Positions 8,095-16,728 of a stretch of DNA of 64,000 nucleotides are shown here, piece by piece. The notes below the pieces were generated by a model. The model had not been told where the DNA came from, did no database searches, and saw only the letters and a program-made list of their open reading frames with translations. Positions within the stretch are counted from its first letter, which is position 1, and the number at the start of each line of letters is the position of its first letter. This stretch comes from Bacillus sp. EB600 (lineage in GTDB: Bacteria > Bacillota > Bacilli > Bacillales > Cytobacillaceae): assembly GCF_024494385.1 (NCBI RefSeq), contig NZ_JAEVLT010000006.1, positions 1 to 64,000 on the forward strand, read 5' to 3'. Position numbers and translations under genes: made by a program.

Positions 8095-9582
8095 ATGACA
8101 AAGGAATTACTACAATACGTAGATACAACCTTACGTGATGGAACTCAAAGCCTATGGGCAGCCGAATCGCGTACGGGAATGGTAGAGGCAGTAGCAGAGG
8201 ATCTGGATCAAGCGGGGTTTCAAGTAGTAGAAGTTCCATTAATGCCATACAATTTCAAAAAAATTGTCCGTGATTTAAAAGAAGATCCATGGAAGTTAGC
8301 ACAAATAGTTGGGGAGAAGATGCCGAATGCGAAAAAAGCATTTATGGGTGAACCAGGCCTTGTTCTTTTTGAACTATTAGAAACACCTCCATCTGTAGGT
8401 AAACTGTTTTATGATTTATTAATTGAGCGTGGGGCCATTAATCGTGTACAGACAATGGCCAATATTTTTGGAAATTTAAAAACAGATTTCCCATGGTTCA
8501 TACCGTATTTACGCAGTAAAGGGATGGAAATTGCCCATGCCGTTTGTTACAGTATCTCGCCAAGACATACAGATGAATACTTTGCGAAGAAAACGAAAGA
8601 AGTGGTGAAAAATAAGCCGGATGTTATTTATTTTAAAGACGCAGCTGGTTTGTTAACGGTTGAAACTCTTAGAAGACTATTACCGATTATTATCGAAAAT
8701 TCAAAAGGAATCCCTATAGAATTCCATACTCATTGTACGACTGGACTTGCAGATGAGCTCTATGTTGAAGCGATGAAAATGGGTGTTCGGAGTCTTCATA
8801 CAGCAATTCCACCATTAGCAAATGGTTCAGGACAACCATCTGTATTTACAACAATAGCAAATGCAAAATATTTAAATTTAGACCATAACATAGATATTGA
8901 ACGTATTCAAAGAATTTCAGAGCGTTTAATGGTCGTTGCCAAGGCAGATAACTTACCAATCGGTGCGCCTCTTGAGTACGATTACTCACAATATATTCAT
9001 CAAGTACCTGGCGGTGTTATTTCAAATCTACGCTTCCAGTTACAAGCAATGAATCTTCAGGATAGAGTGGATGAGGTAGTTGAAGAATCAATCCGAATTC
9101 GTGCAGAACTAGGTTATCCGGTGATGATTACACCATATTCGCAATTCATGGTGACACAAGCTGCAATTAACGTTGCAACAGGAGAACGTTACAAAGTTGT
9201 CATCGATGAATTGATTCAAATGGCTGCAGGTGTATATAGCGAAGATTCAGGTTATTTAATGATGGATCAAGACTTAAAAGATAAATTCTTAAGTTTACCA
9301 CGTGCAAAAGAATTACATTATGAGCCAGTTGAAGATATACCAATTAAGAAATTGAAAGAGCAATTCGGTGGTCCGACACTCTCAGATGAAGAGTTCATGC
9401 TGCGTTATATTATGAAAGGTACCAAAGATATTGAGGAAATGCGGAAAGCAGATCCGTATCGTAAATATTTTTCAGCTTCAACACCTTTAGCAGAACTTTT
9501 AGATAAGTTAAGCAAACAACCAAGTATTTCACATGTGCAAATCCAAGGTCATCAAGGTTCACTAATCTTAACAAATAACTAA
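8095..9582 (+). CDS. Carboxyltransferase subunit of a biotin-dependent carboxylase (PycB/OadA-like, divergent)
   Basis: A 495-residue TIM-barrel carboxyltransferase that would move CO2 between carboxybiotin and an acceptor. Family marks are DTTLRDGTQSL at the N-terminus, YFKDAAGLLTVE (the lysine that is carboxylated at the metal), FHTHCTTGLA (metal His-x-His), GSGQPS and YSQYIHQVPGGVISNLRFQL. The pyruvate-binding motifs of the family (LRGQN and FRxFDxLN) are replaced by FMGEPGL and VQTMANIFG, so the acceptor may not be pyruvate. ATG 8095 follows GGGAGAGG; the ATG at 8056 sits on the cre box and is unlikely. First gene of an operon with BCCP and biotin carboxylase. Confidence 0.85.
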   Translation: MTKELLQYVDTTLRDGTQSLWAAESRTGMVEAVAEDLDQAGFQVVEVPLMPYNFKKIVRDLKEDPWKLAQIVGEKMPNAKKAFMGEPGLVLFELLETPPSVGKLFYDLLIERGAINRVQTMANIFGNLKTDFPWFIPYLRSKGMEIAHAVCYSISPRHTDEYFAKKTKEVVKNKPDVIYFKDAAGLLTVETLRRLLPIIIENSKGIPIEFHTHCTTGLADELYVEAMKMGVRSLHTAIPPLANGSGQPSVFTTIANAKYLNLDHNIDIERIQRISERLMVVAKADNLPIGAPLEYDYSQYIHQVPGGVISNLRFQLQAMNLQDRVDEVVEESIRIRAELGYPVMITPYSQFMVTQAAINVATGERYKVVIDELIQMAAGVYSEDSGYLMMDQDLKDKFLSLPRAKELHYEPVEDIPIKKLKEQFGGPTLSDEEFMLRYIMKGTKDIEEMRKADPYRKYFSASTPLAELLDKLSKQPSISHVQIQGHQGSLILTNN

Positions 9583-9618
9583 AATTTGAAAATCATTGAA
9601 CTATAGGAGGAATAAAAG

Positions 9619-10164
9619 ATGAGCAAAAATATTTTAAAGGGACTAAATGAAAATGATGTGGAAACACTCACAACGTTGATTGATAAATTAGAGGTTTCTT
9701 CTTTTAACTATTTAAAATTAGAGAATCCAGATCTTAAAATTGTTATCGGTAAAAATGGAGTAACAGAAACGGTTCAACCTAGTGTTCAAGCAAGTGTTCA
9801 AACACCAGTAGAAATTGAACAAGTAGTGTCAGAAACGAAGCTTGAAGCTGCGGCAGCGATAGAAGTACCTGAACAAGAAACTGAATTAGTAGAAGCTAAG
9901 CAAGATGCAAACACAGAAGAAGATATTGTGACGATCAATGCAGCAACTACTGGCATATTCTATGCACAACCTGAGCCAGGTGCTAATCCATATGTAAAAG
10001 TAGGAGCTACTGTCCAAGAAGACACTACTGTTGGGTTAATTGAAATTATGAAAGTATATAGTGCAATTGCTGCGGGTGTAGCAGGCGTTATTACTGAGAT
10101 TCATGTTGAAGATGCCGATTTAGTTGAAGTGGGACAACCATTATTCTCAGTAAAAGTGAACTAA
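9619..10164 (+). CDS. Biotin carboxyl carrier protein (AccB-like)
   Basis: A 181-residue BCCP. Residues 1-50 form an AccB-like N-terminal domain, 51-100 are an acidic/Gln/Val-rich flexible linker, and 103-181 form the biotinyl domain with the AccB-type thumb (EPGANPYVKVG) and the biotinylation motif EIMKVY. The modified lysine would be K145; the motif deviates from the usual AMKM. AGGAGG precedes ATG 9619, 36 nt after the carboxyltransferase. It shuttles carboxybiotin between the enzymes encoded on either side. The thumb shows descent from an acetyl-CoA carboxylase carrier, unlike the carboxyltransferase. Confidence 0.92.
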   Translation: MSKNILKGLNENDVETLTTLIDKLEVSSFNYLKLENPDLKIVIGKNGVTETVQPSVQASVQTPVEIEQVVSETKLEAAAAIEVPEQETELVEAKQDANTEEDIVTINAATTGIFYAQPEPGANPYVKVGATVQEDTTVGLIEIMKVYSAIAAGVAGVITEIHVEDADLVEVGQPLFSVKVN

Positions 10165-10192
10165 ATCTATTAAAAGAAGAGGAGACAGTTGA

Positions 10193-11536
10193 ATGGCAAT
10201 TTCACGTATTTTTATTATTAATCGAGGCGAAATAGCACTTCGTATTATTAGAACATGTAAGGTTTTAGGGATTGAAACGATCTTAGCTGTTTCTGAAGCG
10301 GATCAAGACAGCCTGCCCGCAAGATTAGCAGATAAAGCTGTTGTTATTGGTAAAGCACCAGCAGCGAAAAGTTATCTTAATATCCCAACCATTATTTCGA
10401 CAGCTGTATCAGTTGGTGCTGATGCGATACACCCTGGTTATGGATTTTTAGCAGAAGTTCCAGAATTGGCGCAAGTCTGTGCCGAAAAGGGTATTGTCTA
10501 TGTTGGTCCACAGCCGGATCATATTTTGAAGATGGGTAATAAGCTTGTTGCCCGTGCTATTGCACAAGAATGTGCTGTTCCTGTTCTTCCTGGTTCAGAA
10601 AAAGTAGCTTCATATGAAGAAGTCCTGCAAACGATTGAAAAAATTGGTTTGCCGGTCATGTTAAAAGCAGCAGCAGGCGGCGGCGGTCGCGGTATGAAGG
10701 TTGTTACCGATAGAGCGCAAGTGAAAACTGTTTTTGAATCAGCGTCAGCAGAAGCAAAAGCTGCTTTTGGAGACGGAACGATGTACGTGGAAAAATATAT
10801 TGCCAATGCTCGCCATATCGAAGTTCAAGTACTCGGAGATAAATATGGTAACGTGGTTCATCTTGGTGAACGTGATTGTTCGACACAGCGTCGTCATCAA
10901 AAACTAGTGGAAGAAGCGATGGCACCGATTATTTCCGAAGAGCTGCGTCAAGATATTCACAATGCGGCTGTTAAATTGGCGGAAAATATTTCTTATGAAA
11001 ATGCGGGCACCGTAGAATTTATCGTCGATCAAGACGAAGCAACATTCTATTTCCTTGAAATGAATACACGAATTCAAGTCGAACATCCAGTTACCGAAAT
11101 GATCACAGGTGTAGATTTAATTCAAGAGCAAATTAACGTGGCAAACGGTCAAACACTTCGATTTACTCAAGCAGATATTCAATTCAAGGGCCATGCAATC
11201 GAGTGCCGAATTAATGCAGAAGAACCAGCGGAAGGATTTCGTCCAACGCCAGGGGTAATTACAAAATGGGAAATGCCTCAAGGTCCGGGTGTACGAGTTG
11301 ATACGCATTGTTACCAAGGGTATAAAGTACCAGTTTACTATGATTCGATGATTGCAAAGGTCATTGTTCATGGAGAGACTCGCGAACATGCTATTCAAAG
11401 AATGATAGTAGCTTTAGATGAATTTACAGTAGAAGGAATCAGTACGACAATTCCGTTTTTAAAACAAGTTCTGCAGGATGAAGATTTTGAAAGCGGTCAT
11501 GTGCATACACGTTTATTGGAAAAAATCATGGCTTAA
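10193..11536 (+). CDS. Biotin carboxylase subunit (AccC-like)
   Basis: A 447-residue ATP-grasp enzyme that carboxylates biotin on the carrier protein using ATP and bicarbonate. It shows the N-terminal INRGEIALRIIRTC fold start, HPGYGFLAE, the glycine-rich ATP loop AAAGGGGRGM near 165, and the catalytic/metal block EMNTRIQVEHPVTE near 288. Length is normal for AccC. ATG 10193 follows AAGAGGAGA, 28 nt after the BCCP. With the two genes upstream it completes a split three-subunit carboxylase separate from the housekeeping acetyl-CoA and pyruvate carboxylases. Confidence 0.93.
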   Translation: MAISRIFIINRGEIALRIIRTCKVLGIETILAVSEADQDSLPARLADKAVVIGKAPAAKSYLNIPTIISTAVSVGADAIHPGYGFLAEVPELAQVCAEKGIVYVGPQPDHILKMGNKLVARAIAQECAVPVLPGSEKVASYEEVLQTIEKIGLPVMLKAAAGGGGRGMKVVTDRAQVKTVFESASAEAKAAFGDGTMYVEKYIANARHIEVQVLGDKYGNVVHLGERDCSTQRRHQKLVEEAMAPIISEELRQDIHNAAVKLAENISYENAGTVEFIVDQDEATFYFLEMNTRIQVEHPVTEMITGVDLIQEQINVANGQTLRFTQADIQFKGHAIECRINAEEPAEGFRPTPGVITKWEMPQGPGVRVDTHCYQGYKVPVYYDSMIAKVIVHGETREHAIQRMIVALDEFTVEGISTTIPFLKQVLQDEDFESGHVHTRLLEKIMA

Positions 11537-11565
11537 GTAACATTTAGAAATAGCATGGTTAGTAG

Positions 11566-11595
11566 GCCATTTTAATAGGCATCTATTAAAATGGC
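11566..11595 (+). other. Perfect intergenic stem-loop
   Basis: GCCATTTTAATAG and CTATTAAAATGGC form a perfect 13-bp stem with the loop GCAT. No T-run follows, so it is more likely an mRNA-stabilising or processing hairpin (or weak attenuator) between the carboxylase genes and the next gene than a terminator. Confidence 0.6.
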
Positions 11596-11711
11596 AGCTT
11601 CACTACTAAAAATTGCCGGATTAATAAGTTTCGTCTGAATTGTTGATCGATTTAGATGAAACTTTCATTGATGCTAGTTTGAAATTCAATAATCTAAAGG
11701 GGGATTTTATA

Positions 11712-12548
11712 ATGGAAAAATTGATTATCACGGTAGCGACAACAGGGGATTTTGCAACGAAAGAACATACTCCTTACTTACCAACTACGCCACAGGAAAT
11801 TGCTGATTCTATTTATGAATCATGGCAAGCAGGTGCAGCAATCGCGCATATTCATGTCCGAGATGATAACGGCATACCAACCCTAGATGTAGATAAGTAT
11901 CGTGAAGTAACAAGACTGCTTGAAGAAAAGAATTGTGATATTATCATTAACTTCACTACTGCTGGTGGAGAACTAAGAGATGTAACAAAACGATTCCCGG
12001 TTGTTGAATTACAGCCTGAACTTGCTTCTTTTGATGCCGGATCATTTAATATAGGGCCAAATGTATTTATTCATACTCCTGCAATGCTCGAACAATTAGC
12101 TAGTAAAATGCAAGAAAATGATGTAAAGCCTGAACTTGAAGTGTTTGATGTGGGAATGATTCATAATGCTTTACGAGTTGCAAAAACCGGATTAATCAAA
12201 CCACCTTTCTTTTTCCAATTTGTCTTGGGGGCGCAAGGCGGCATCCCTGCTACACCAGAAAATCTAATGTTTATGAGAAATAACATTCCTGAAGGTGCTC
12301 TCTGGTCAGCGATTGGAGCGAGCAAAGATCAATTAATGATTAACACATTGACCATTTTACTTGGCGGACATGTCCGTGTCGGAATGGAAGATGCTGTATA
12401 TTTCCGCAAAGGAGAGCTGGCAAAAAGTAATGCTCAATTTGTAGAGAGAATCGTAGAATTGGCTAAAACGTTAGGCCGAGAAGTAGCAACACCAGACGAA
12501 GCTAGAAAAATGTTAGGACTTAAAGTTAAAAGCTCTGCGCATTCCTAA
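11712..12548 (+). CDS. Beta-keto acid cleavage enzyme (BKACE, DUF849)
   Basis: A 278-residue TIM-barrel protein of the BKACE family, which condenses a beta-keto acid with acetyl-CoA and splits it into acetoacetate and a new acyl-CoA, using Zn. Visible are ITVATTGDF (start of the barrel), AIAHIHVRDDNGIPTLD (metal His-x-His), INFTTAGG and the C-terminal GGHVRVGMED. ATG 11712 has AAAGGGGGA in front; an upstream frame from 11640 lacks a site. It lies between the carboxylase and the flavin monooxygenase on the same strand. Which beta-keto acid it uses cannot be told; acetoacetate made here would suit the CoA-transferase operon downstream. Confidence 0.88.
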   Translation: MEKLIITVATTGDFATKEHTPYLPTTPQEIADSIYESWQAGAAIAHIHVRDDNGIPTLDVDKYREVTRLLEEKNCDIIINFTTAGGELRDVTKRFPVVELQPELASFDAGSFNIGPNVFIHTPAMLEQLASKMQENDVKPELEVFDVGMIHNALRVAKTGLIKPPFFFQFVLGAQGGIPATPENLMFMRNNIPEGALWSAIGASKDQLMINTLTILLGGHVRVGMEDAVYFRKGELAKSNAQFVERIVELAKTLGREVATPDEARKMLGLKVKSSAHS

Positions 12549-12654
12549 TAAAATATCACATTTAAAAATAGTAGAAGCAATGATTATAGAGGATAAACCA
12601 CGTAGTATATGTATTTTACAAAAGGGATAAAAGTTTTACAAGGGGGATGGGAAT

Positions 12655-13857
12655 ATGGGTAACGCAGAAAAAGAAATGCTTGTCATTGGTGGAGGCATTG
12701 GCGGAATTGCAGCAGCTCTTGCAGCAGCTGAAGCAGGCCATAAAACAAAAGTGTTCGAGCAGGCATCTCAATTCGGTGAAATTGGAGCAGGTATTCAAAT
12801 GGGACCAAATGCCATGGCGGTCCTGGATCGATTTGGCGTTTCAGATGAAATTGCAAAATATGCTGTATTCCCTCAAAGACTTGTATTAAAAGACGTTTAT
12901 ACAGGGAAGGAATTAGCTGCATTAGATTTAGGTGATGAATTTAAGGGAAAATACGGTTTCCCTTACATCGTATTACATCGTTCAGATTTACATCGTGCCC
13001 TAATAGAGGCAGCTGAGAAAAACCCGCTTATTAGCTTTGTGAATGGCCAAATTATTGAAACGGTAGAAGAAAATGAAGCGGGTGTTACCGTTACGAATCA
13101 AAGAGGCGAACAATATACAGGAAAAGCTGTGATTGGTGCAGATGGTCTTTGGTCAAAAATGCGAAAGTATTTTGCCAATGATGAAGCAATCTGCTCTCAT
13201 TATGTAGCATACCGTGGAACGGTTCCGATTGAGGAAATTAGCAATGATGCCAATATGGATGACGTCATTATGTGGATTGGTCCTAATCTTCATGTAGTGC
13301 AATATCCTGTCCGTAAAGGCGAATTGTATAATCAGGTTGTTGTATTTAAAAGTCAAACTTACAAGCATCATTCAGATGACTGGGGAACACCGGAAGAAAT
13401 GGATAAAGTATTTAAAGGATGTCATCCACTTGTTGTGAATGCTCTTTCCTTCATTCAACGGCAAATTCGCTGGCCGATGTATGACAGACTTCCAATCGAT
13501 AACTGGACAAAAGGAAGCTTTACCCTTCTTGGGGATGCTGCTCATCCAATGCTTCAATACTTGGCGCAAGGTGGCTGTCAAGCATTAGAAGACGCTTCTT
13601 ATTTAGCTGATATGCTTGAGCTTCACGGTGAAAACATTGAACAAGCATTTCTGGCGTACCAGGAAGAACGCATTCCTCGTACGGCAAAGGTACAAACAAA
13701 TGCCCGTACGTGGGGAGAAATTATTCACGCAGACGATTCAGTGTCAATTTTATTGCGTGATACTCTTCTAGAAAACATAGAAGCGAAAGACCTAGAAATG
13801 ATCGACTGGTTATATGGATATAGAAAACTGCCCGCTAAAAAAATCAGCATAAAGTAA
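12655..13857 (+). CDS. FAD monooxygenase, 3-hydroxybenzoate 6-hydroxylase type
   Basis: A 400-residue class A flavoprotein hydroxylase. It has the FAD motif VIGGGIGGIAAALAAAEAG at the N-terminus, the NAD(P)H/FAD motif VIGADGLWSKMR near 160, and the ribityl-binding motif LLGDAAHPMLQYLAQGGCQA near 285. Length and pattern fit 3-hydroxybenzoate 6-hydroxylase or salicylate hydroxylase. Because gentisate 1,2-dioxygenase is encoded 4 kb downstream, hydroxylation of 3-hydroxybenzoate (or salicylate) to gentisate is the most likely reaction. AAGGGGGATGGG precedes ATG 12655. A weak hairpin terminator follows. Confidence 0.85.
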   Translation: MGNAEKEMLVIGGGIGGIAAALAAAEAGHKTKVFEQASQFGEIGAGIQMGPNAMAVLDRFGVSDEIAKYAVFPQRLVLKDVYTGKELAALDLGDEFKGKYGFPYIVLHRSDLHRALIEAAEKNPLISFVNGQIIETVEENEAGVTVTNQRGEQYTGKAVIGADGLWSKMRKYFANDEAICSHYVAYRGTVPIEEISNDANMDDVIMWIGPNLHVVQYPVRKGELYNQVVVFKSQTYKHHSDDWGTPEEMDKVFKGCHPLVVNALSFIQRQIRWPMYDRLPIDNWTKGSFTLLGDAAHPMLQYLAQGGCQALEDASYLADMLELHGENIEQAFLAYQEERIPRTAKVQTNARTWGEIIHADDSVSILLRDTLLENIEAKDLEMIDWLYGYRKLPAKKISIK

Positions 13858-13873
13858 TGAGCCTAAAGGCATA

Positions 13874-13912
13874 GGGGCAGTTTGTAAGTGTGTCAGCTTC
13901 TAACTGCCCTTA
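13874..13912 (+). terminator. Hairpin terminator after the monooxygenase
   Basis: GGGCAGTT pairs with AACTGCCC across a 20-nt loop, followed only by TT. It is a moderate candidate, placed between convergent genes. Confidence 0.45.
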
Positions 13913-14063
13913 CCCGGCTTGGCTTGCCGATTTTGTTCACCTGGCACCAGCCTTTCACACCGTCAAAAGTCGACACAGTAAAATGAAAAGGAAGTTTATG
14001 GTGATAATCTTTACATTAAGTTCAAAAAGTAAGCTGTTTTTCGAAATCATTTAAGCATGGAAA

Positions 14064-14663
14064 CTATTTTTTTAGCACTCCATTTAGAGCTAAATCTGCT
14101 AAGAAATAGGGGACATTTTCCAACGGCATAATTGCTGCGAATTGGTTAACCATTTGTGGGTTAATCATATTATGTAAAAATATTTCATATAACCTTGGAT
14201 CACCATCTCGAAAAACGCCTTCCTTTTGACCATGTTCGATTACCTCGGCATAGAGTTGTTTTAAATGAGATAAAAAGGTTTCTTTGAATTCATTGTCACC
14301 TTTATCTGTGACCAGCAGTTCAACAATCATCGGGTGGATTTCACCGTATTTTTGCGTGATTTGTCCATAGCAATTAAATATTTGATAAACCTTATCAACT
14401 GTAGGCTGATTCGATTGTAATATGACTGCCTGTTCATTATAAATGTCAGAAATCACTTCATTTGCGACAGCATTAGCTAATTGATGTTTATTGTTGAACC
14501 TTCTGTATACTGTGCCAACGCCAACATTCGCTTCTAGTGCAACTTCTTCAATTGTTGCATCTAGTCCTTTTTGAGAGAATATCTTTTTAGCTGCTTCAAG
14601 AATTTTTACAGCATTTTTATTCGCATCTTTTCTCTTAGAAGAAATAACAAATTCGCTATCCAT
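14064..14663 (-). CDS. TetR-family repressor of the gentisate operon
   Basis: A 199-residue regulator. Residues 20-66 are a TetR helix-turn-helix (AAKKIFSQKGLDATIEEVA, then GVGTVYRRFNNKHQL); the rest is a helical ligand-binding domain similar in pattern to TetR proteins with SbtR-type C-termini. ATG 14663 is divergent from the CoA-transferase gene at 14872, with a very AT-rich 208-bp shared promoter region in which no clear long palindrome stands out. By position it should control the ring-cleavage operon, with an aromatic acid or CoA ester as inducer; that is inference. Confidence 0.85.
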   Translation of the reverse strand: MDSEFVISSKRKDANKNAVKILEAAKKIFSQKGLDATIEEVALEANVGVGTVYRRFNNKHQLANAVANEVISDIYNEQAVILQSNQPTVDKVYQIFNCYGQITQKYGEIHPMIVELLVTDKGDNEFKETFLSHLKQLYAEVIEHGQKEGVFRDGDPRLYEIFLHNMINPQMVNQFAAIMPLENVPYFLADLALNGVLKK

Positions 14664-14871
14664 AGTCTAGTAAAATCACTCCAGTTTAAATCGTTCTTAT
14701 TATTACCTTTTATTATAAAATAAATAGTTGAAAAAAATAAAAGTTTTATAATTGATATTTTATTCCAATTAATAATAATTTTATATTTTACTTATAGAAA
14801 ATGGCAAGGTAAACTTTAAATAATAAACAAAATATTCGGAAATTTAGTACTATTCAAAAGGAGGTCGTTCT

Positions 14872-15573
14872 ATGAAACATACAAAAGTAATGAGTTCTTT
14901 TAAGGATGCAATTGAGGATATTAAGGACGGTTCAACTTTAATTGTTGGGGGTTTTGGGCTTAGCGGCATTCCTGAGTGTTCCATTCAGGCTCTTAAAGAG
15001 CAAGGAACAAAAGATTTGACGGTTGTTAGCAACAATTGCGGGGTGGATGATTGGGGACTCGGTCTTTTGTTAGCCAACCGCCAAATTAAGAAAATGGTAT
15101 CTTCTTATGTAGGAGAAAATAAAATTTTTGAACAGCAGTATTTAAGTGGTGAATTGGAAGTTGAATTGGCTCCACAAGGTACACTTGCCGAGCGGATTCG
15201 GGCTGGCGGTGCAGGAATCCCGGGATTTTATACAGCTACAGGTGTCGGTACGCCAATTGCTGAAGGTAAAGAAACAAAAGAGTTTAACGGAAAAATCTAT
15301 TTACTTGAAAAAGGCATTGTCGGGGATTTTGCTCTGGTAAAAGCTTGGAAAGCGGATACTTTAGGTAACCTCGTATACCGAAAAACATCCCGCAATTTCA
15401 ACCCGCTCGCAGCCATGGCAGGAAAAATAACGATTGCCGAAGTGGAAGAAATAGTTGAACCAGGTGAACTGGATCCGGATGAAATTCATACGCCTGGAAT
15501 TTATGTGCAGCGTTTGCTGCTTGGAACAAATTATCAAAAACGAATTGAACGCCGTACGGTTGTACAAGCTTAA
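14872..15573 (+). CDS. 3-oxoacid CoA-transferase, subunit A
   Basis: A 233-residue alpha subunit of a class I CoA-transferase (SCOT/AtoD/PcaI type). It shows the CoA-binding glycine loop [13 protein letters not shown] near residue 25 and [21 protein letters not shown] near 105. It works with the B subunit 26 nt downstream, moving CoA from succinyl-CoA or a similar donor to an acid. AAAGGAGG lies before ATG 14872. In this operon it may activate the aromatic acid, regenerate CoA from the thioester upstream of the thioesterase, or use acetoacetate from the BKACE. A paralogue pair sits at 51669-53043. Confidence 0.9.
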   Translation: MKHTKVMSSFKDAIEDIKDGSTLIVGGFGLSGIPECSIQALKEQGTKDLTVVSNNCGVDDWGLGLLLANRQIKKMVSSYVGENKIFEQQYLSGELEVELAPQGTLAERIRAGGAGIPGFYTATGVGTPIAEGKETKEFNGKIYLLEKGIVGDFALVKAWKADTLGNLVYRKTSRNFNPLAAMAGKITIAEVEEIVEPGELDPDEIHTPGIYVQRLLLGTNYQKRIERRTVVQA

Positions 15574-15599
15574 TATTTTAATAGGATGGGGTGCCGAAA

Positions 15600-16265
15600 T
15601 TGAAAGATATTCGTCTTGAAATTGTGAAAAGAGCTGTTAAGGAAATTGAGGACGGCATGAATGTAAATCTTGGTATTGGCATGCCGACCCTTGTTGCAAA
15701 TGAAATCCCAGCTGATTTCAATGTATTGCTTCAATCAGAAAATGGCCTGCTCGGCATCGGTCCGTATCCGATTGCCGGCAGTGAAGATCCGGATTTAATC
15801 AATGCTGGAAAAGAAACCGTTACGACGGTTCCTGGTTCTTCATTTTTTGACAGTGCAGAGTCGTTTGCGATGATTCGGGGCGGTCATATCGACCTGGCGA
15901 TTCTTGGAGGAATGGAGGTGTCTGAAAAAGGAGACTTGGCGAACTGGATGATTCCCGGAAAAATGGTGAAGGGCATGGGCGGTGCAATGGACCTTGTCAA
16001 CGGGGCAAAAAGAGTTGTCGTCATTATGGAACACGTCAATAAACAGGCAGAGGCGAAAATTAAAAAAGAATGTTCCCTTCCGCTTACAGGACAGCAGGTT
16101 GTACACCGATTAATTACTGATCTCGCCGTTTTTGATTTTACTCCAAACGGAATGGTACTTGTTGAAACACAAGGAGATGTAACCGTTGAAGAAGTGAAGG
16201 AAAAAACAGAAGCGCAATTTACGGTAGCAGCGGAACTCTTGGCTAAGCGGCTAAGATTCAAGTAG
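15600..16265 (+). CDS. 3-oxoacid CoA-transferase, subunit B
   Basis: The beta subunit (222 residues from TTG 15600) carries the catalytic glutamate in [13 protein letters not shown], which forms the gamma-glutamyl-CoA intermediate, preceded by [11 protein letters not shown] and followed by the conserved [28 protein letters not shown] sits 8 nt before TTG 15600; the GTG at 15591 touches this site and is less likely. It forms a heterotetramer with subunit A. Typical SCOT-type sequence throughout, with no missing residue. Confidence 0.9.
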   Translation: MKDIRLEIVKRAVKEIEDGMNVNLGIGMPTLVANEIPADFNVLLQSENGLLGIGPYPIAGSEDPDLINAGKETVTTVPGSSFFDSAESFAMIRGGHIDLAILGGMEVSEKGDLANWMIPGKMVKGMGGAMDLVNGAKRVVVIMEHVNKQAEAKIKKECSLPLTGQQVVHRLITDLAVFDFTPNGMVLVETQGDVTVEEVKEKTEAQFTVAAELLAKRLRFK

Positions 16266-16296
16266 AGCATGAATGATAAAACAAAGGCAGGTGAAT

Positions 16297-16695
16297 ATGT
16301 TGAAGAATGAATACAAACTAAAAGTTCGCTGGGGAGATACAGATGCAGCAGGAATTGTGTTCTATCCTAATTTTTATAAGTGGATGGATGAAGCGACACA
16401 CGAATATTTTGCAACAATTGGCTTCCCAACTTCCCATCTATTTTCGAACAAACAAATAAGTATTCCTTTATTGGAAACACATTGTCAGTTTAAATCTCCT
16501 TTATTTTTTGAAGATGAGATTTGTGTAACGACATCAGTAGAAATTGTAAAGAAAAAAGTTTTTAAAGTTACTCATCTTTTTACAAGAGGGGATCAACAAA
16601 TCGCAGAAGGATATGAACTGCGGGCATGGGCTAGTTTTGAAAATGGAGTAAAAGCCATTGAAATTCCCGAGGAAATAAAGCAAAAAATAGTGTAA
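16297..16695 (+). CDS. Hotdog-fold acyl-CoA thioesterase (4HBT/YbgC type)
   Basis: A 132-residue single hotdog-domain protein with the catalytic motif WGDTDAAGIVFYPNFYKWMD at the N-terminus (Asp of the 4-hydroxybenzoyl-CoA thioesterase class). It hydrolyses an aryl- or acyl-CoA to the free acid. In this operon hydroxybenzoyl-CoA (3- or 2-hydroxy) is a reasonable substrate, supplying hydroxybenzoate to the monooxygenase. ATG 16297 follows GGCAGGTG; an ATG at 16273 has no site. It lies 34 nt before the FAH gene. Confidence 0.82.
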   Translation: MLKNEYKLKVRWGDTDAAGIVFYPNFYKWMDEATHEYFATIGFPTSHLFSNKQISIPLLETHCQFKSPLFFEDEICVTTSVEIVKKKVFKVTHLFTRGDQQIAEGYELRAWASFENGVKAIEIPEEIKQKIV

Positions 16696-16728
16696 AAAAT
16701 TATGATTAATAGAAAAGAGGTTACATAT

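Noticed and set aside
15884-16270. 128-codon antisense frame in CoA-transferase B
   Set aside because: Shadow of a clear, fully conserved sense gene.
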